Source of the DNA: Xanthobacteraceae bacterium
GTDB lineage: Bacteria > Pseudomonadota > Alphaproteobacteria > Rhizobiales > Xanthobacteraceae
Direction: 5' to 3'
Length of the DNA: 48,018 nt
NCBI GenBank assembly: GCA_019750915.1
Contig: JAIENY010000032.1
Coordinates: forward strand, 1 to 48,018
The notes beneath the pieces were generated by a model. That model saw only the letters and a list, made by a program, of their open reading frames with translations, was not told the DNA's origin and did not search any database. Shown here piece after piece: positions 1-10,546 of the stretch. The first letter of the stretch is position 1. Every line of letters starts with the position of its first letter. The translations under genes and the position numbers were made by a program.

Positions 1-416
<416 letters not shown>

Positions 417-523
417 AAGGCCAAAACCAAGAAACTCCCTAAACTCGATGTGAGCGCGCGGTGGCTTGATCGGCTGCCGCGCGCGTTGCATTTTTGTACC
501 TAAAATAACCGAGGGAGGACGTC

Positions 524-1096
524 ATGGCTGGTTTCCGTTCAATGCTTTTCAAAGCCGGCATCGCCGCGGCCACGCTTGCGGCTTGGCCATCTGCCGTGGC
601 GTTTGCCGATCCGCTGCTGGTCACATCAGCGACATTCAAGGATGGTGGCCTGCTGAGCGTCCGAAACGCAGGCGCGATCAAAGCCAATCCCAACTGCGTC
701 GGCGAAAACATCTCGCCTCCGCTGTCGTGGAACGAGCCTCCGGCCGGAACCAGAAGCTTTGCCTTTGTGGTTTTCGATCCCGATGGCCGCTCCGGCCTCG
801 GCGTTTATCACTGGGTCGCCTACGGCATCCCGGCGGACCTTCGCGGTTTTGCGGAAGGAGAGGTCGGCCAGCCTTCGGATAAATTCACCGGCGGCAGGAA
901 TACAGCGCAGCAGAATGTCTATACCGGCCCATGCCCGCCGGCAAACACCGGACTGCACCATTACAATTTCAGCCTGATCGCGACCGACCTCGATCCGAAG
1001 GCGCTTGCGCCGGGCCTGACGCGTGATGAACTGATGCAGAAGCTTGATGGTCACGCCAAGGGGGTCGGCACGATCGTCGGGCTGTTCGGCCGCTAG
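524..1096 (+). CDS. Exported YbhB/YbcL-type PEBP (Raf-kinase-inhibitor-like) protein
   Basis: This 190-residue protein starts at ATG 524 behind a strong Shine-Dalgarno sequence (gagggagg, 511-518). Residues 1-28 form a signal peptide (positive start, AGIAAATLAAWPSAVAFA core), so the mature protein is periplasmic. The rest is the phosphatidylethanolamine-binding-protein fold: the NCVGENISPPLSW entry strand, FDPDG, the VYHWVAYGIP strand, and GPCPP...HHYNF near residues 135-148, which together form the anion-binding pocket. Bacterial YbhB/YbcL proteins have no settled biochemical role, and the kinase-inhibitor name is only by homology. It appears monocistronic and converges with the ABC transporter genes, whose last stop codon overlaps its end. 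Confidence 0.9.
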   Translation: MAGFRSMLFKAGIAAATLAAWPSAVAFADPLLVTSATFKDGGLLSVRNAGAIKANPNCVGENISPPLSWNEPPAGTRSFAFVVFDPDGRSGLGVYHWVAYGIPADLRGFAEGEVGQPSDKFTGGRNTAQQNVYTGPCPPANTGLHHYNFSLIATDLDPKALAPGLTRDELMQKLDGHAKGVGTIVGLFGR

Positions 1097-2655
1097 GGCT
1101 TGCGTTTCGAAATCTGCTGCCACAGCCAGCGCGCCACCTGATCAGACGAGCTTGATGCATCGTTGCCCGAGGCGCGCAGATTGGCCGCGCGCATGGTGGC
1201 GATATCGATGGCGTTTTTCAAAGGCGACAAAGCCGACTTCAGCTTCTCGTCGTTCGCGCGGTTTGGCGACAGCAGGATCACCGCGTCGTAAGGCGGAATC
1301 GCATGTGCGGTATCGTCGAGCACCACCAGATCGTACTTCGCGATCAGGCCATCGCTGGTATAGCCCGCGATGACATCGACATCGCCGGTCTCGACGGCAG
1401 CGTACATGAAGTCCGGCTGCATCTGCCGCTGGTGGTGAAAGCTCAGGCCATAGGTTTTCTGCAACGCCGCCCATTCTGGCCGGGAAAAGAATTCGTAATC
1501 ACCCGCGATCGTCATTTGCCCGGAATGGGCGGCGAGATCGGCGATCGTGCGAATGCCGAGCGCCTCGGCGCGTTTTTTCGGCATCACCAGCGCATAGGCG
1601 TTTTCGAAGCCGATCGAGCCAAACAGCGTGATGTGATATTTGTCCGCGAGGGTTTTTCTCAAATCGGCAATCAACTGTTCGCGCGGCGGCGTTGCGGTCC
1701 GCTTCAACTGATTCAGCCACAATGTGCCTGTGTAATCGACGTAAACGTCGATGTCGTCCGAAGCCAGCGCCTCGAAAATGACATTGGAGCCCAGGCCCTC
1801 GCGCGGCGAAGCGGAAAGTCCCGCCGCATCGATCCGCTCGGTCAGCAGCGACGCCAGCACGTATTGTTCGGTGAAGGTCTTGGCGCCGACGATGTAATTC
1901 GTTTTTCCGCGTCCCATCGTGGGGGCGAGCGCGGCGAGCACCAGCGCGACGAGGCCGAGCGCACCCAGCGCAACACGCCAGCGGCGGCGCAACCGGAACC
2001 CGTTCTCGATCAGCGCGAGCAATTGATCGACGATGATCGCGAGCAGCGCCGCCGCCGCGCAGCCGAACAGCACGAATACCCAGTTTTGCGTTTGCAGTCC
2101 GGCGAAGATGTAGTTGCCGAGACTGGTCTGGCCGATCGGGGTCGACAGCGTAGCGGTGCCGATCACCCAGACCGCGGCGGTGCGAATGCCGGCCATCATC
2201 ACCGGCAGCGCCAGCGGCAGTTCGACCGCCACAAGTTTTTGTGTGCTGGTCATGCCGACGCCGTCGGCCGCCTCAAGGATGGCCGGATCGATGCCGTGCA
2301 GTCCGGTGATGGTATTCCGCAGCACCGGCAGCATGCTGTAGAGCGCCAGCGCCAGCACAGCGGGCAAAAAGCCGAACGCGGAAAAGTCGAAGCCCAGCCA
2401 TTTCAACGATAAGTGCGCAAGCGCCAGCAGCAGCGGATAGAACAGCGCGAGCAGGGCAAGCCCCGGAATCGTCTGCACGATGCTGGCGACGGCGAGCAGT
2501 GTGCCGCGCAGCACCGGGCGCCGCCGTGCGATCAGCGCCAGGGGAAGGCTGACCGCAAGGCCGATCGCCAACGCCGTGAGGCTGACGCGCACATGATTGG
2601 CGAGATAATCCGGCAGCCGAATCCAGGCCTCGTGCCAGCGCGGATCGCTCATCAT
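1093..2655 (-). CDS. ABC importer permease fused to its substrate-binding domain (OpuC/EgtU type)
   Basis: This 520-residue protein combines two parts. Residues 1-240 are a membrane permease with several hydrophobic helices and the EAA-type loop (LEAADGVGMTS, about 128-137) that contacts the ATPase; a last helix ends near 245. Residues 254-510 are an extracytoplasmic OpuAC/ProX-type binding domain: VGAKTFTEQ, VYVDYTGT, FENAYAL, YTSDGLI and the final IPPYDAV motif. The ATG overlaps the ATPase stop as ATGA, so the two are translationally coupled. Family knowledge: fusions of this architecture import compatible solutes (choline, glycine betaine), and in some Firmicutes and Helicobacter (EgtU) they import ergothioneine. 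Substrate cannot be fixed from motifs alone. The start could be either of two adjacent ATGs. Confidence 0.92.
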   Translation of the reverse strand: MMSDPRWHEAWIRLPDYLANHVRVSLTALAIGLAVSLPLALIARRRPVLRGTLLAVASIVQTIPGLALLALFYPLLLALAHLSLKWLGFDFSAFGFLPAVLALALYSMLPVLRNTITGLHGIDPAILEAADGVGMTSTQKLVAVELPLALPVMMAGIRTAAVWVIGTATLSTPIGQTSLGNYIFAGLQTQNWVFVLFGCAAAALLAIIVDQLLALIENGFRLRRRWRVALGALGLVALVLAALAPTMGRGKTNYIVGAKTFTEQYVLASLLTERIDAAGLSASPREGLGSNVIFEALASDDIDVYVDYTGTLWLNQLKRTATPPREQLIADLRKTLADKYHITLFGSIGFENAYALVMPKKRAEALGIRTIADLAAHSGQMTIAGDYEFFSRPEWAALQKTYGLSFHHQRQMQPDFMYAAVETGDVDVIAGYTSDGLIAKYDLVVLDDTAHAIPPYDAVILLSPNRANDEKLKSALSPLKNAIDIATMRAANLRASGNDASSSSDQVARWLWQQISKRKP

Positions 2656-3434
2656 CGCGCAGCGCCCGACAGCAACGATTGCAACCGTTCGACCTGGCGG
2701 CGCGGCGTCCGCAGCAGATCTTGCACATAAGAGTCGTCGGCTTTTTCGAGATCGGCTGCGGTGCCCTGTGCCAGCAGTTTTCCCCCATGCATCACCGCGA
2801 CGCGATCCGCGAGCAGCAACGCTTCCGCCATATCATGGGTGATCATCACGGTGGTGAGGCCGAGTTTTTGATGGAGCGTCTTGTAATCCTCGGTCAGGGC
2901 ATCGCGCGTCAACGGGTCAAGCGCGCCGAACGGTTCGTCCATCAGGACGATCTTCGGGTTCGCGGCCAGTGCCCGCGCCACGCCGACCCGCTGGCGCTGT
3001 CCGCCGGACAGTTCATGCGGCATCCGGTTGCGGTATTGCGCACGGTCGAGCTGGACGAGATCCATCAGTTCGTCGATCCGCGCATCGATCTGCCCGCTAG
3101 GTTGATCCAGCAATCTGGGTGTCACGCCGATGTTCCGGCCGACGCTCATATGCGGAAATAATGCGGCGCTCTGAAAAACATAACCGATGCTGCGGCGCAG
3201 CCCGATCGGATCGGTGGTCCGGATGTCTTCGCCGTGGATCGAAATTGTGCCGCCGTCCGGCTCGATCAGGCGATTGGTCATCCGCAGCAGCGTGGTCTTG
3301 CCGGAGCCGGATCCGCCGACGATGGCGAGAAATTCGCCCGGCTGGATGTCGAGCGACACGTCATCCACTGCGCGGACACGTCCGCCGTCGAAACTTTTTG
3401 TGACACGATCGAAGGCAATGGCGGCTGTGGTCAT
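2652..3434 (-). CDS. ABC transporter ATPase for the fused osmoprotectant/ergothioneine-type importer
   Basis: The start chosen is ATG 3434 ([11 protein letters not shown]), giving 260 residues that align from the first strand of the ATPase fold; the frame stays open 114 bases further upstream, but that part does not look like the family. Motifs in order: Walker A GGSGSGKT (40-47), Q-loop Gln88, signature LSGGQ (142-146), Walker B LMDEP (D166, E167) and H-loop His200. It powers uptake through the permease fusion encoded next (ATGA overlap). It closely resembles OpuCA/ProV/EgtV subunits, but no C-terminal CBS pair is present, so the ionic-strength sensing of OpuA-type ATPases is not expected here. 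It is divergent from the PPK2 gene with about 90 bp between starts. Confidence 0.93.
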   Translation of the reverse strand: MTTAAIAFDRVTKSFDGGRVRAVDDVSLDIQPGEFLAIVGGSGSGKTTLLRMTNRLIEPDGGTISIHGEDIRTTDPIGLRRSIGYVFQSAALFPHMSVGRNIGVTPRLLDQPSGQIDARIDELMDLVQLDRAQYRNRMPHELSGGQRQRVGVARALAANPKIVLMDEPFGALDPLTRDALTEDYKTLHQKLGLTTVMITHDMAEALLLADRVAVMHGGKLLAQGTAADLEKADDSYVQDLLRTPRRQVERLQSLLSGAAR

Positions 3435-3526
3435 GTTTGGAAACGCTAACATGGCATGACCGGAAAAGCGACGCTGGCGGACCTTTTTGCACTCATGTAG
3501 CGTTGGGTCATCGAGTGGAGTGTGCG

Positions 3527-4651
3527 ATGGGCAAGAACGGTAAATCATCGAAGGCCAGCGGATCGTCTAAGGCCAATCTGTCGCGTTATGTCGATCCGTT
3601 CAGGATCGATGGCTCGGATGAATTCCACCTCAAATCGCACAAAACCGGCGAGAAAGGCGGGATCGACAAGGACAAGGCCAAGGAGTTGCTCGAGGCCAAC
3701 CGGTTGCGGCTGCGCGATGGGCAGGAGAAGCTCTATGCGCATGATCGCTGGTCGCTGCTTTTGATCTTTCAGGGCATGGACGCCGCGGGCAAGGACAGCG
3801 CCATCGAGCATGTGATGTCCGGCGTCAATCCGCAGGGCTGTCAGGTGTTCTCGTTCAAACAGCCGTCATCGAAGGAGCTGGATCACGACTTCATGTGGCG
3901 CAGCATGATCGCGCTGCCGGAACGCGGACGGATCGGCATTTTCAATCGCTCCTATTACGAGGAGCTGCTCGTCGTGCGGGTCCACCCGGAAATTCTGGCG
4001 CAGGAGAAGATTCCGCAACGTCTCGTCACCAAGAATATCTGGCGGGAGCGGTTCGAGGATGTATCCAATATCGAGCGGTATCTCACGCGCAACGGTACGG
4101 TGGTGCTGAAATTCTTCCTGCATGTCTCCAAGGAGGAGCAGCGCAAGCGGTTTCTGGAGAGGCTCGATGAGCCTGCCAAGAACTGGAAATTTTCGCTGGC
4201 CGACATCAGCGAACGCGCATTGTGGGACCGCTATTACGCCGCCTATCAGGAGATCGTGCGCAACACCTCGTCGCCTTACGCGCCCTGGTACGTGGTGCCC
4301 GCGGATCACAAATGGTTCTCCCGGCTTGTGATCAGCTCGGTGATTGTCTCCACGCTGGAAAAGCTCGGCCTGTCCTATCCGGCAAAACCGGAAGCTTCGC
4401 CAGCGGAACTGAAAAAGGCGCGGATCGCGCTGGAGAAGGAGGGGCCAGCGGTTCGCAAGCCGCGTAAGGCGGTGGTTGCGAAGCGTGCGCCGAAGGCGGC
4501 CGCGAAGGCTGTCTCCAAGGATGCCTCCAAGGCTGTCTCCAAGGCTGCTTCTAAACCCGCGTCCGAGCCCGTTCCGAAACCTTTGCCGAAAGAGATTGCC
4601 GACACGGTGGGCGGCACCGCGCCAGCCAAGCCGAATGGACAGGGCTCCTGA
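3527..4651 (+). CDS. PPK2-family polyphosphate:nucleotide phosphotransferase
   Basis: ATG 3527 ([10 protein letters not shown]) follows gtggag; an in-frame ATG at 3437 would add residues overlapping the ATPase promoter and is unlikely. The protein has 374 residues. The core (about 25-300) is the PPK2 P-loop fold: Walker A GMDAAGKD (83-90), the lid and Walker B region [17 protein letters not shown] (from 139), and DRYYAAYQE near 240. PPK2 enzymes transfer phosphate between polyphosphate and nucleotides; whether this one favours NDP or NMP is not decidable here. The C-terminal 70 residues are a basic, low-complexity tail of K-A-V-S-K-A/D-A-S-K repeats, probably disordered and possibly binding polyphosphate or nucleic acid. 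It appears monocistronic. Confidence 0.93.
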   Translation: MGKNGKSSKASGSSKANLSRYVDPFRIDGSDEFHLKSHKTGEKGGIDKDKAKELLEANRLRLRDGQEKLYAHDRWSLLLIFQGMDAAGKDSAIEHVMSGVNPQGCQVFSFKQPSSKELDHDFMWRSMIALPERGRIGIFNRSYYEELLVVRVHPEILAQEKIPQRLVTKNIWRERFEDVSNIERYLTRNGTVVLKFFLHVSKEEQRKRFLERLDEPAKNWKFSLADISERALWDRYYAAYQEIVRNTSSPYAPWYVVPADHKWFSRLVISSVIVSTLEKLGLSYPAKPEASPAELKKARIALEKEGPAVRKPRKAVVAKRAPKAAAKAVSKDASKAVSKAASKPASEPVPKPLPKEIADTVGGTAPAKPNGQGS

Positions 4652-4744
4652 CATTTATTTGGCGTTGCGATGACGACGAAATCGTCTAAAAATGACTGCG
4701 GAACGGCCGGATTTGCAACCAAGCCTCAACAATTTTGGTGGATC

Positions 4745-4897
4745 ATGGCTGAACCTGTGGCATTAGGCATCACGATGATCGGGAACGGCATTTTCGCAGC
4801 GCGCAACGAGGTGGCTTTCGCCACCGGTTTTGACGTGCCTGCGCTGACCGCCCGCGCCACGCTTCTCGGTGGGCTTCTGCTTCTTATTCGCCCCTGA
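4745..4897 (+). CDS. Candidate leucine-rich leader peptide of leuA
   Basis: A 50-codon frame starts at ATG 4745 after ggtgg (4737-4741); other in-frame starts (ATG 4670, ATG 4775, GTG 4811) would give longer or shorter forms. It ends ...T-L-L-G-G-L-L-L-L-I-R-P-stop, with six leucine codons in the last twelve (4862-4885), 104 bases before leuA. The stop codon is inside the left arm of a perfect 8-bp hairpin. A run of Leu codons just before competing hairpins is what a ribosome-mediated attenuator needs, and such leaders are known for leuA in proteobacteria. The peptide is longer than classic leaders, so the true start may be one of the later codons. Alternatively it is a chance hydrophobic frame. 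Confidence 0.5.
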   Translation: MAEPVALGITMIGNGIFAARNEVAFATGFDVPALTARATLLGGLLLLIRP

Positions 4898-4950
4898 GGG
4901 CCGTCTGGGCTTATGCGCCTGGGCACTCAGGGGATCGAGAGAAAGCCTGG
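4891..4950 (+). promoter_or_regulatory. Mutually exclusive hairpins between leader and leuA (putative attenuator)
   Basis: cccctgag (4891-4898) pairs perfectly with ctcagggg (4926-4933), enclosing a smaller gggc/gcct helix. Alternatively ctgggctt (4905-4912) pairs with aagcctgg (4943-4950, two G-U pairs). The two long helices cross and cannot form together in a simple secondary structure. The first overlaps the leader stop codon, so ribosome position would select between them. There is no U-run after either helix, so if real the control may be Rho-dependent or translational rather than classic intrinsic termination. Confidence 0.45.
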
Positions 4951-5000
4951 AAACCCACAGCGCCCGACAGCACGGCGCAGATGACTGAAGGAATTTTCCC

Positions 5001-6560
<1,560 letters not shown>

Positions 6561-6596
6561 CCCGCTTTATTTCGAGGCTGTAATTAAGCCTATGAT

Positions 6597-6630
6597 CAAG
6601 AGGGCACGTTCATTTGGACGTGCCCTCTTG
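6597..6630 (+). terminator. Hairpin after leuA
   Basis: caagagggcacgt (6597-6609) and acgtgccctcttg (6618-6630) form a perfect 13-bp stem with an 8-base loop, 37 bases after the leuA stop. There is only a weak T content after it, so termination strength is uncertain. It could also serve mRNA stability. Confidence 0.7.
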
Positions 6631-6758
6631 CGTTGCAACGTCAAAACGTTCATCTGGCCTCCGCCGAACGGGCAATAGCCTTGACCGATCAGGTCTGAGA
6701 TGGTCCGTTTCAAGAAGAGCGGCAACAAGTCGTCAACTGCAGGTTCTGGGAGGATTAA

Positions 6759-7760
6759 ATGAAACACATCGTCGTCGCTGCGGCATCACTGCTTGCAATC
6801 GCGCTGGCCGGTCCGGCCGCCGCGCAAAATTCACCGATTGTCATCAAGTTCAGCCACGTCGTCGCGCCCGATACGCCGAAGGGCAAGGGTGCCGAGAAGT
6901 TCAAGGAGCTTGCCGAGAAATACACCGGCGGCAAGGTGAAGGTAGAAGTCTACCCGAACTCTCAGCTCTACAAGGACAAGGAAGAAGTCGAGGCTTTGCA
7001 GCTCGGCGCGGTGCAGATGCTGGCTCCTTCGCTGGCGAAGTTCGGTCCCCTCGGTGTCAAGGAATTCGAGGTTTTCGATATTCCCTATATCATGCCGGAC
7101 AAGGCGGCGCTCAATCGCATCACTCATGGCGAAGTCGGCAAGATGCTCCTTGCCAAGCTTGAGCCGAAGGGCATCAAGGGACTGGCTTATTGGGACAACG
7201 GCTTCAAGATCATGAGCGCCAACAAGCCGCTCAAGATGCCGGAAGATTTCCAGGGCCTGAAGATGCGCATTCAGTCGTCGAAGGTTCTGGAAGCGCAGAT
7301 GCGTGCGCTGGGCGCGGTTCCGCAGGTACTTGCGTTCTCCGAAGTCTATCAGGCGCTGCAGACCGGCGTTGTCGACGGCACTGAAAATCCGCCGTCGAAC
7401 ATGTACACCCAGAAGATGAACGAAGTTCAGAAATACGCCACACTGTCGAACCACGGCTATCTGGGTTACGCGGTGATCGTGAACAAGGCGTTCTGGGATG
7501 GTCTGCCGGCCGACATCCGCACGCAGCTTGAGAAGGCGATGGCGGAAGCCACTGACTACGCCAACGATATCGCGCAGAAAGAAAACGACGATTCGCTGGC
7601 CGCGATGAAAAAGGCGGGCACCACCACCTTCATCACGCTGACGCCCGAGCAGACCGCTGCGTGGAAAAAGGCACTTGATCCGGTTGCGGAGGAGGTCTCC
7701 TCCCGCGTCGGCAAGGATCTCATCGCGGCGTTCCGCAAGGAAGCGGCTGCCTCTAACTGA
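6759..7760 (+). CDS. dctP: TRAP transporter solute-binding protein, DctP family
   Basis: 333 residues with a clear signal peptide (MKHIVVAAASLLAIALAG, cleavage near AAA-Q at 22), so it is periplasmic. It has the DctP fold: IKFSHVVAPDTPKG near the start, YPNSQLYKD, the conserved KMRIQSS segment carrying the Arg that clamps the substrate carboxylate, GVVDGTENPPSN, and a C-terminal helix. It delivers an organic acid to the DctQM membrane units encoded 133 bp downstream. The family is best known for C4-dicarboxylates, but substrates vary widely, so the ligand is not fixed. A strong hairpin separates it from dctQ and fits the usual excess of binding protein over membrane subunits. ATG 6759 follows gggagga. 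Confidence 0.94.
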   Translation: MKHIVVAAASLLAIALAGPAAAQNSPIVIKFSHVVAPDTPKGKGAEKFKELAEKYTGGKVKVEVYPNSQLYKDKEEVEALQLGAVQMLAPSLAKFGPLGVKEFEVFDIPYIMPDKAALNRITHGEVGKMLLAKLEPKGIKGLAYWDNGFKIMSANKPLKMPEDFQGLKMRIQSSKVLEAQMRALGAVPQVLAFSEVYQALQTGVVDGTENPPSNMYTQKMNEVQKYATLSNHGYLGYAVIVNKAFWDGLPADIRTQLEKAMAEATDYANDIAQKENDDSLAAMKKAGTTTFITLTPEQTAAWKKALDPVAEEVSSRVGKDLIAAFRKEAAASN

Positions 7761-7770
7761 TGCGAGTAAC

Positions 7771-7802
7771 GAAGCGGCCCGATTGCAACATCGGGCCGCT
7801 TC
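7771..7802 (+). terminator. Intercistronic hairpin between dctP and dctQ
   Basis: gaagcggcccga (7771-7782) and tcgggccgcttc (7791-7802) form a perfect 12-bp stem with an 8-base loop, 10 bases after dctP. No T-run follows. It probably acts as a partial terminator or a 3'-end stabiliser that raises dctP message over dctQM. Confidence 0.7.
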
Positions 7803-7892
7803 CGATGACGCCGGTGGTATGACGGGCGGCTGCCGAACGAGATCAGCATCAAGCTGGCGCGATAAATTGGCGGCCTTTTAGAGGGAAGCGGA

Positions 7893-8474
7893 GTGGGGCT
7901 CTTTTTGCGAATCCTCGATCGGCTCGAGGAAATCATCATCGCATCGCTGATCGCGGGTGCGACCATCGTCATTTTCATATCGGTGGTGCACCGCTACGGC
8001 ATCGGCGTGCGCGTCCTGTATCCCTACCTCGCGCCTATCCATTTGTCGTGGGCGCAGGAACTCTGCATTTACATGTTCGTCTGGATGGCGAAGTTCGGCG
8101 CCGCCTATGGCGTGCGAACCGGTATTCACGTGGGCGTTGACGTTTTGGTGCTGAAGCTGTCCCCGAACTGGCGCAGGACCGTCATCCTGTTTGGCCTGTT
8201 CTGCGGCGCGCTGTTCACCGGCGTGATCGGCACGATGGGCGCCAAGTTCGTCTATGGTCTCAGTCTGACCGATCAGACCACGCCCGACCTCGAATGGCCG
8301 AGTTGGATCGTGTATCTGTGCGTTCCGCTCGGATCCTATCTGATGTGCTTCCGTTTCCTTCAGGTCGCTTACGCCTATTGGCGTACAGGAGAGCTGCCGC
8401 ACCACGATCATTCTCACGTCGAGGGCGTCGAGATCGACAATGCCATCGGTCCGACCCCGGAGGGGCAGCGATGA
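7893..8474 (+). CDS. dctQ: TRAP transporter small membrane subunit, DctQ family
   Basis: 193 residues starting at GTG 7893 after gagggaagcgga. Four hydrophobic helices are visible (about 13-33, 50-75, 90-115 and 135-155), as expected for DctQ. The conserved WAQELCIYMFVWMAKFGAAYG segment with the family's E and W residues lies near residue 50, followed by the R-x-G-x-H-V-x-V-D motif. The C-terminus is a His/acid-rich cytoplasmic tail. It forms the membrane complex with DctM for sodium-driven substrate uptake. Its stop overlaps the dctM start as ATGA, showing translational coupling. Confidence 0.93.
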   Translation: MGLFLRILDRLEEIIIASLIAGATIVIFISVVHRYGIGVRVLYPYLAPIHLSWAQELCIYMFVWMAKFGAAYGVRTGIHVGVDVLVLKLSPNWRRTVILFGLFCGALFTGVIGTMGAKFVYGLSLTDQTTPDLEWPSWIVYLCVPLGSYLMCFRFLQVAYAYWRTGELPHHDHSHVEGVEIDNAIGPTPEGQR

Positions 8475-9799
8475 GCACGCTTTTCATCTTCGTTCTGCTG
8501 ATAGCGTTGATGCTGACCGGCATGCCGATTTCGATCGCGCTCGGTCTCACCGTGCTCACCTTCATGTTCTTCCTGACTCATGTGCCCATCGAGTCGGTTG
8601 CGCTGAAGCTGTTCACCGGCATCGAGAACTTCGAGATCATGGCGATCCCGTTCTTCATTCTGGCGGGCAACTTCCTCACTCATGGTGGTGTTGCGCGACG
8701 CATGATCAATTTCGCTACCTCGATGGTAGGCCACTGGTATGGCGGACTCGGTTTGGCGGGCGTGGTGGCCTGCGCGCTGTTCGCGGCGATTTCGGGTTCG
8801 TCACCCGCCACTGTGATTGCGATCGGGTCGATCCTGATGCCGGCGATGGTCGCTCAGGGTTTCCCCAAGCAGTTTGGTGCCGGCGTCATCACCACCTCCG
8901 GCGCGCTGGGCATCCTGATTCCGCCGTCCATCGTGATGGTGATCTATTCGGTTGCAACTGGAGGAAGCACGGCTCTTGGTCCGAACGGAGAGCGCGTGCT
9001 GTCCGCGTCCGTAGGCCAGTTGTTTATTGCAGGCGTGGTTCCCGGCATCATGCTCGCCACTCTGCTCGGCGTGACGACCTTCTATCGCGCGTGGAAGAAT
9101 GGTTATCCACGGCTGGCCCGCGCGAGCTGGCCTGCGCGCTTCAAGGCGTTCCGCGAAAGCGTCTGGGGCCTGTTGCTGGTGGTGATCGTGCTCGGTGGCA
9201 TCTACACCGGCATGTTCACGCCGACGGAAGCGGCCGCGATGAGCGCGGTCTACGCCTTCATTATCGCTGTGTTCGTCTACAAGGATATGTCGCTGAAGGA
9301 CGTGCCGCGTGTGCTGCTGGGATCCGCCAGCATGAGCGCCATGATCCTCTACATCATCACCAATGCGGTGCTGTTCTCCTTCCTGATGACGAGCGAGCAG
9401 ATTCCGCAACAGATGACGAGCTGGATCATCGATCATGGCGTCAACTGGGTGACGTTCCTGATCTTCGTCAACATCCTGCTGCTGGTCGCCGGCAATGTGA
9501 TGGAGGCGAGTTCGATCGTCCTGATCACTGCGCCGCTGTTGTTCCCGATTGCAGTGAAGCTCGGCATCCACCCGGTGCATCTGGGCATCCTGATGGTGGT
9601 GAACATGGAGGTGGGCATGTGTCACCCGCCGGTGGGCCTCAATCTCTATGTGGCCTCGAACATTGCCAAGATGGGCATCACCGAACTGACCATCGCTGTG
9701 TGGCCGTGGTTGATGACCATGCTGATTTTTCTGGGCATCGTCACGTTTGTGCCGGAAATCTCGCTTTGGCTGCCTCGGTTGCTTCACGTCGTTCGTTGA
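8471..9799 (+). CDS. dctM: TRAP transporter large membrane subunit, DctM family
   Basis: The start is ATG 8471 (MSTLFIFVLL), overlapping the dctQ stop; the frame is open further upstream but that stretch lies inside dctQ. 442 residues, typical for DctM, with about a dozen hydrophobic helices. Family motifs: GMPISIALG near the start, AIPFFILAGNFL, the FAAISGSSPATVIAIGSI segment, the GILIPPSIVMVIY hairpin, FTPTEAAAMSAVYAF, and MCHPPVGLNLYVAS near the end; these line the sodium- and substrate-binding site in the family. It works with DctP and DctQ as a secondary transporter in the inner membrane. Confidence 0.95.
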   Translation: MSTLFIFVLLIALMLTGMPISIALGLTVLTFMFFLTHVPIESVALKLFTGIENFEIMAIPFFILAGNFLTHGGVARRMINFATSMVGHWYGGLGLAGVVACALFAAISGSSPATVIAIGSILMPAMVAQGFPKQFGAGVITTSGALGILIPPSIVMVIYSVATGGSTALGPNGERVLSASVGQLFIAGVVPGIMLATLLGVTTFYRAWKNGYPRLARASWPARFKAFRESVWGLLLVVIVLGGIYTGMFTPTEAAAMSAVYAFIIAVFVYKDMSLKDVPRVLLGSASMSAMILYIITNAVLFSFLMTSEQIPQQMTSWIIDHGVNWVTFLIFVNILLLVAGNVMEASSIVLITAPLLFPIAVKLGIHPVHLGILMVVNMEVGMCHPPVGLNLYVASNIAKMGITELTIAVWPWLMTMLIFLGIVTFVPEISLWLPRLLHVVR

Positions 9800-9897
9800 A
9801 GGGGTTCGTTCATCTTGATGGCGAACCTTTCCAACCTTTAAGTTTGAAACCGAAATTGCCGGTGGCATGCTCGGTTCTCAAGCTACGGAGAGCCTTG

Positions 9898-10500
9898 ATG
9901 AAGAAAGCCATTATTGCCGCAGTTGCCGGTCTTGCGATTGTCGGTTCCGGCGCTGTGTATGCCCAGCATCGTCATTTCGAGCGGCAGTCCCCACGCTTTA
10001 GCGTGCAGGACCGGCTGGCGTTCGTCGATGCGCGGATCGCGGCGGTCAAGGCCGGCTTGCAGCTCACTCCGGATCAGGAAAAGGACTGGCCTCCGGTCGA
10101 GACCGCGGTGCGCGATTTTGCCAAGCAGCGGATTGATCGCGCCGAAGCGCGCCGCGCAGAGCGCGAGGCTCGCCGCGTGGAGCGGGAGGCTCGCCGCGCG
10201 GAGCGGGATCAGGGTGACCGATCCAAGCCAAACGATCGCAAGGATTTCAATCCGGTTGCCCGGCTGCAGAAGCGTGCCGATGATCTGGCGGCGACAGCCG
10301 CAGGCCTGAAGCGGATCGCCGATTCCGCGGATCCGCTTTACAAGAGCCTCGACGACGCCCAGAAGCGCCGCCTGGCAGTGCTCACTCACCTCAAGGGCCG
10401 CCATGGTTGGGGCAAAGGGGGCTTTGACGAGGAACTGGGACCGCCGCGTGGTCATCGTGACGGTCATGAGGGACCCGAAGGCCGCTCCGAACGGCTCTGA
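9898..10500 (+). CDS. Spy/CpxP-like LTXXQ periplasmic protein with Arg/Glu-rich helix
   Basis: ATG 9898 follows cggag; 200 residues. Residues 1-22 are a signal peptide ending VYA-Q. The LQLTPDQEKDWPPVE segment (55-69) is the LTXXQ motif of Spy/CpxP-type proteins, which form a helical cradle and act as ATP-independent periplasmic chaperones or stress modulators. Residues 82-104 hold three 7-residue units of A/R-E-A-R-R-A/V-E coded by near-identical 21-bp DNA repeats, a highly charged helix unusual for E. coli Spy. The C-terminal region is His/Gly-rich (HGWGKGG, RGHRDGHEG) and could bind metal; that is inference. A strong intrinsic terminator follows. Confidence 0.8.
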   Translation: MKKAIIAAVAGLAIVGSGAVYAQHRHFERQSPRFSVQDRLAFVDARIAAVKAGLQLTPDQEKDWPPVETAVRDFAKQRIDRAEARRAEREARRVEREARRAERDQGDRSKPNDRKDFNPVARLQKRADDLAATAAGLKRIADSADPLYKSLDDAQKRRLAVLTHLKGRHGWGKGGFDEELGPPRGHRDGHEGPEGRSERL

Positions 10501-10524
10501 AGGCCTTCGATTGATCGCAAAAGG

Positions 10525-10546
10525 CCGCCGTTCCGGCGGTTTTTTT
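10525..10546 (+). terminator. Rho-independent terminator after the Spy-like gene
   Basis: ccgccg (10525-10530), loop ttc, cggcgg (10534-10539), then seven T (10540-10546). An upstream A-run can extend the stem. This is the clearest intrinsic terminator in the window. Confidence 0.93.

Noticed and set aside
1303..2412. 369-codon plus-strand frame inside the ABC fusion gene
   Set aside because: Antisense to a clear transporter gene; composition is Arg/Gln/His-rich and no domain is seen.
8440..9897. Long plus-strand frame that runs through dctM in another phase into the Spy-like gene
   Set aside because: Only its last 200 codons (from 9898) form a real protein; the rest is out of frame with dctM and nonsense.
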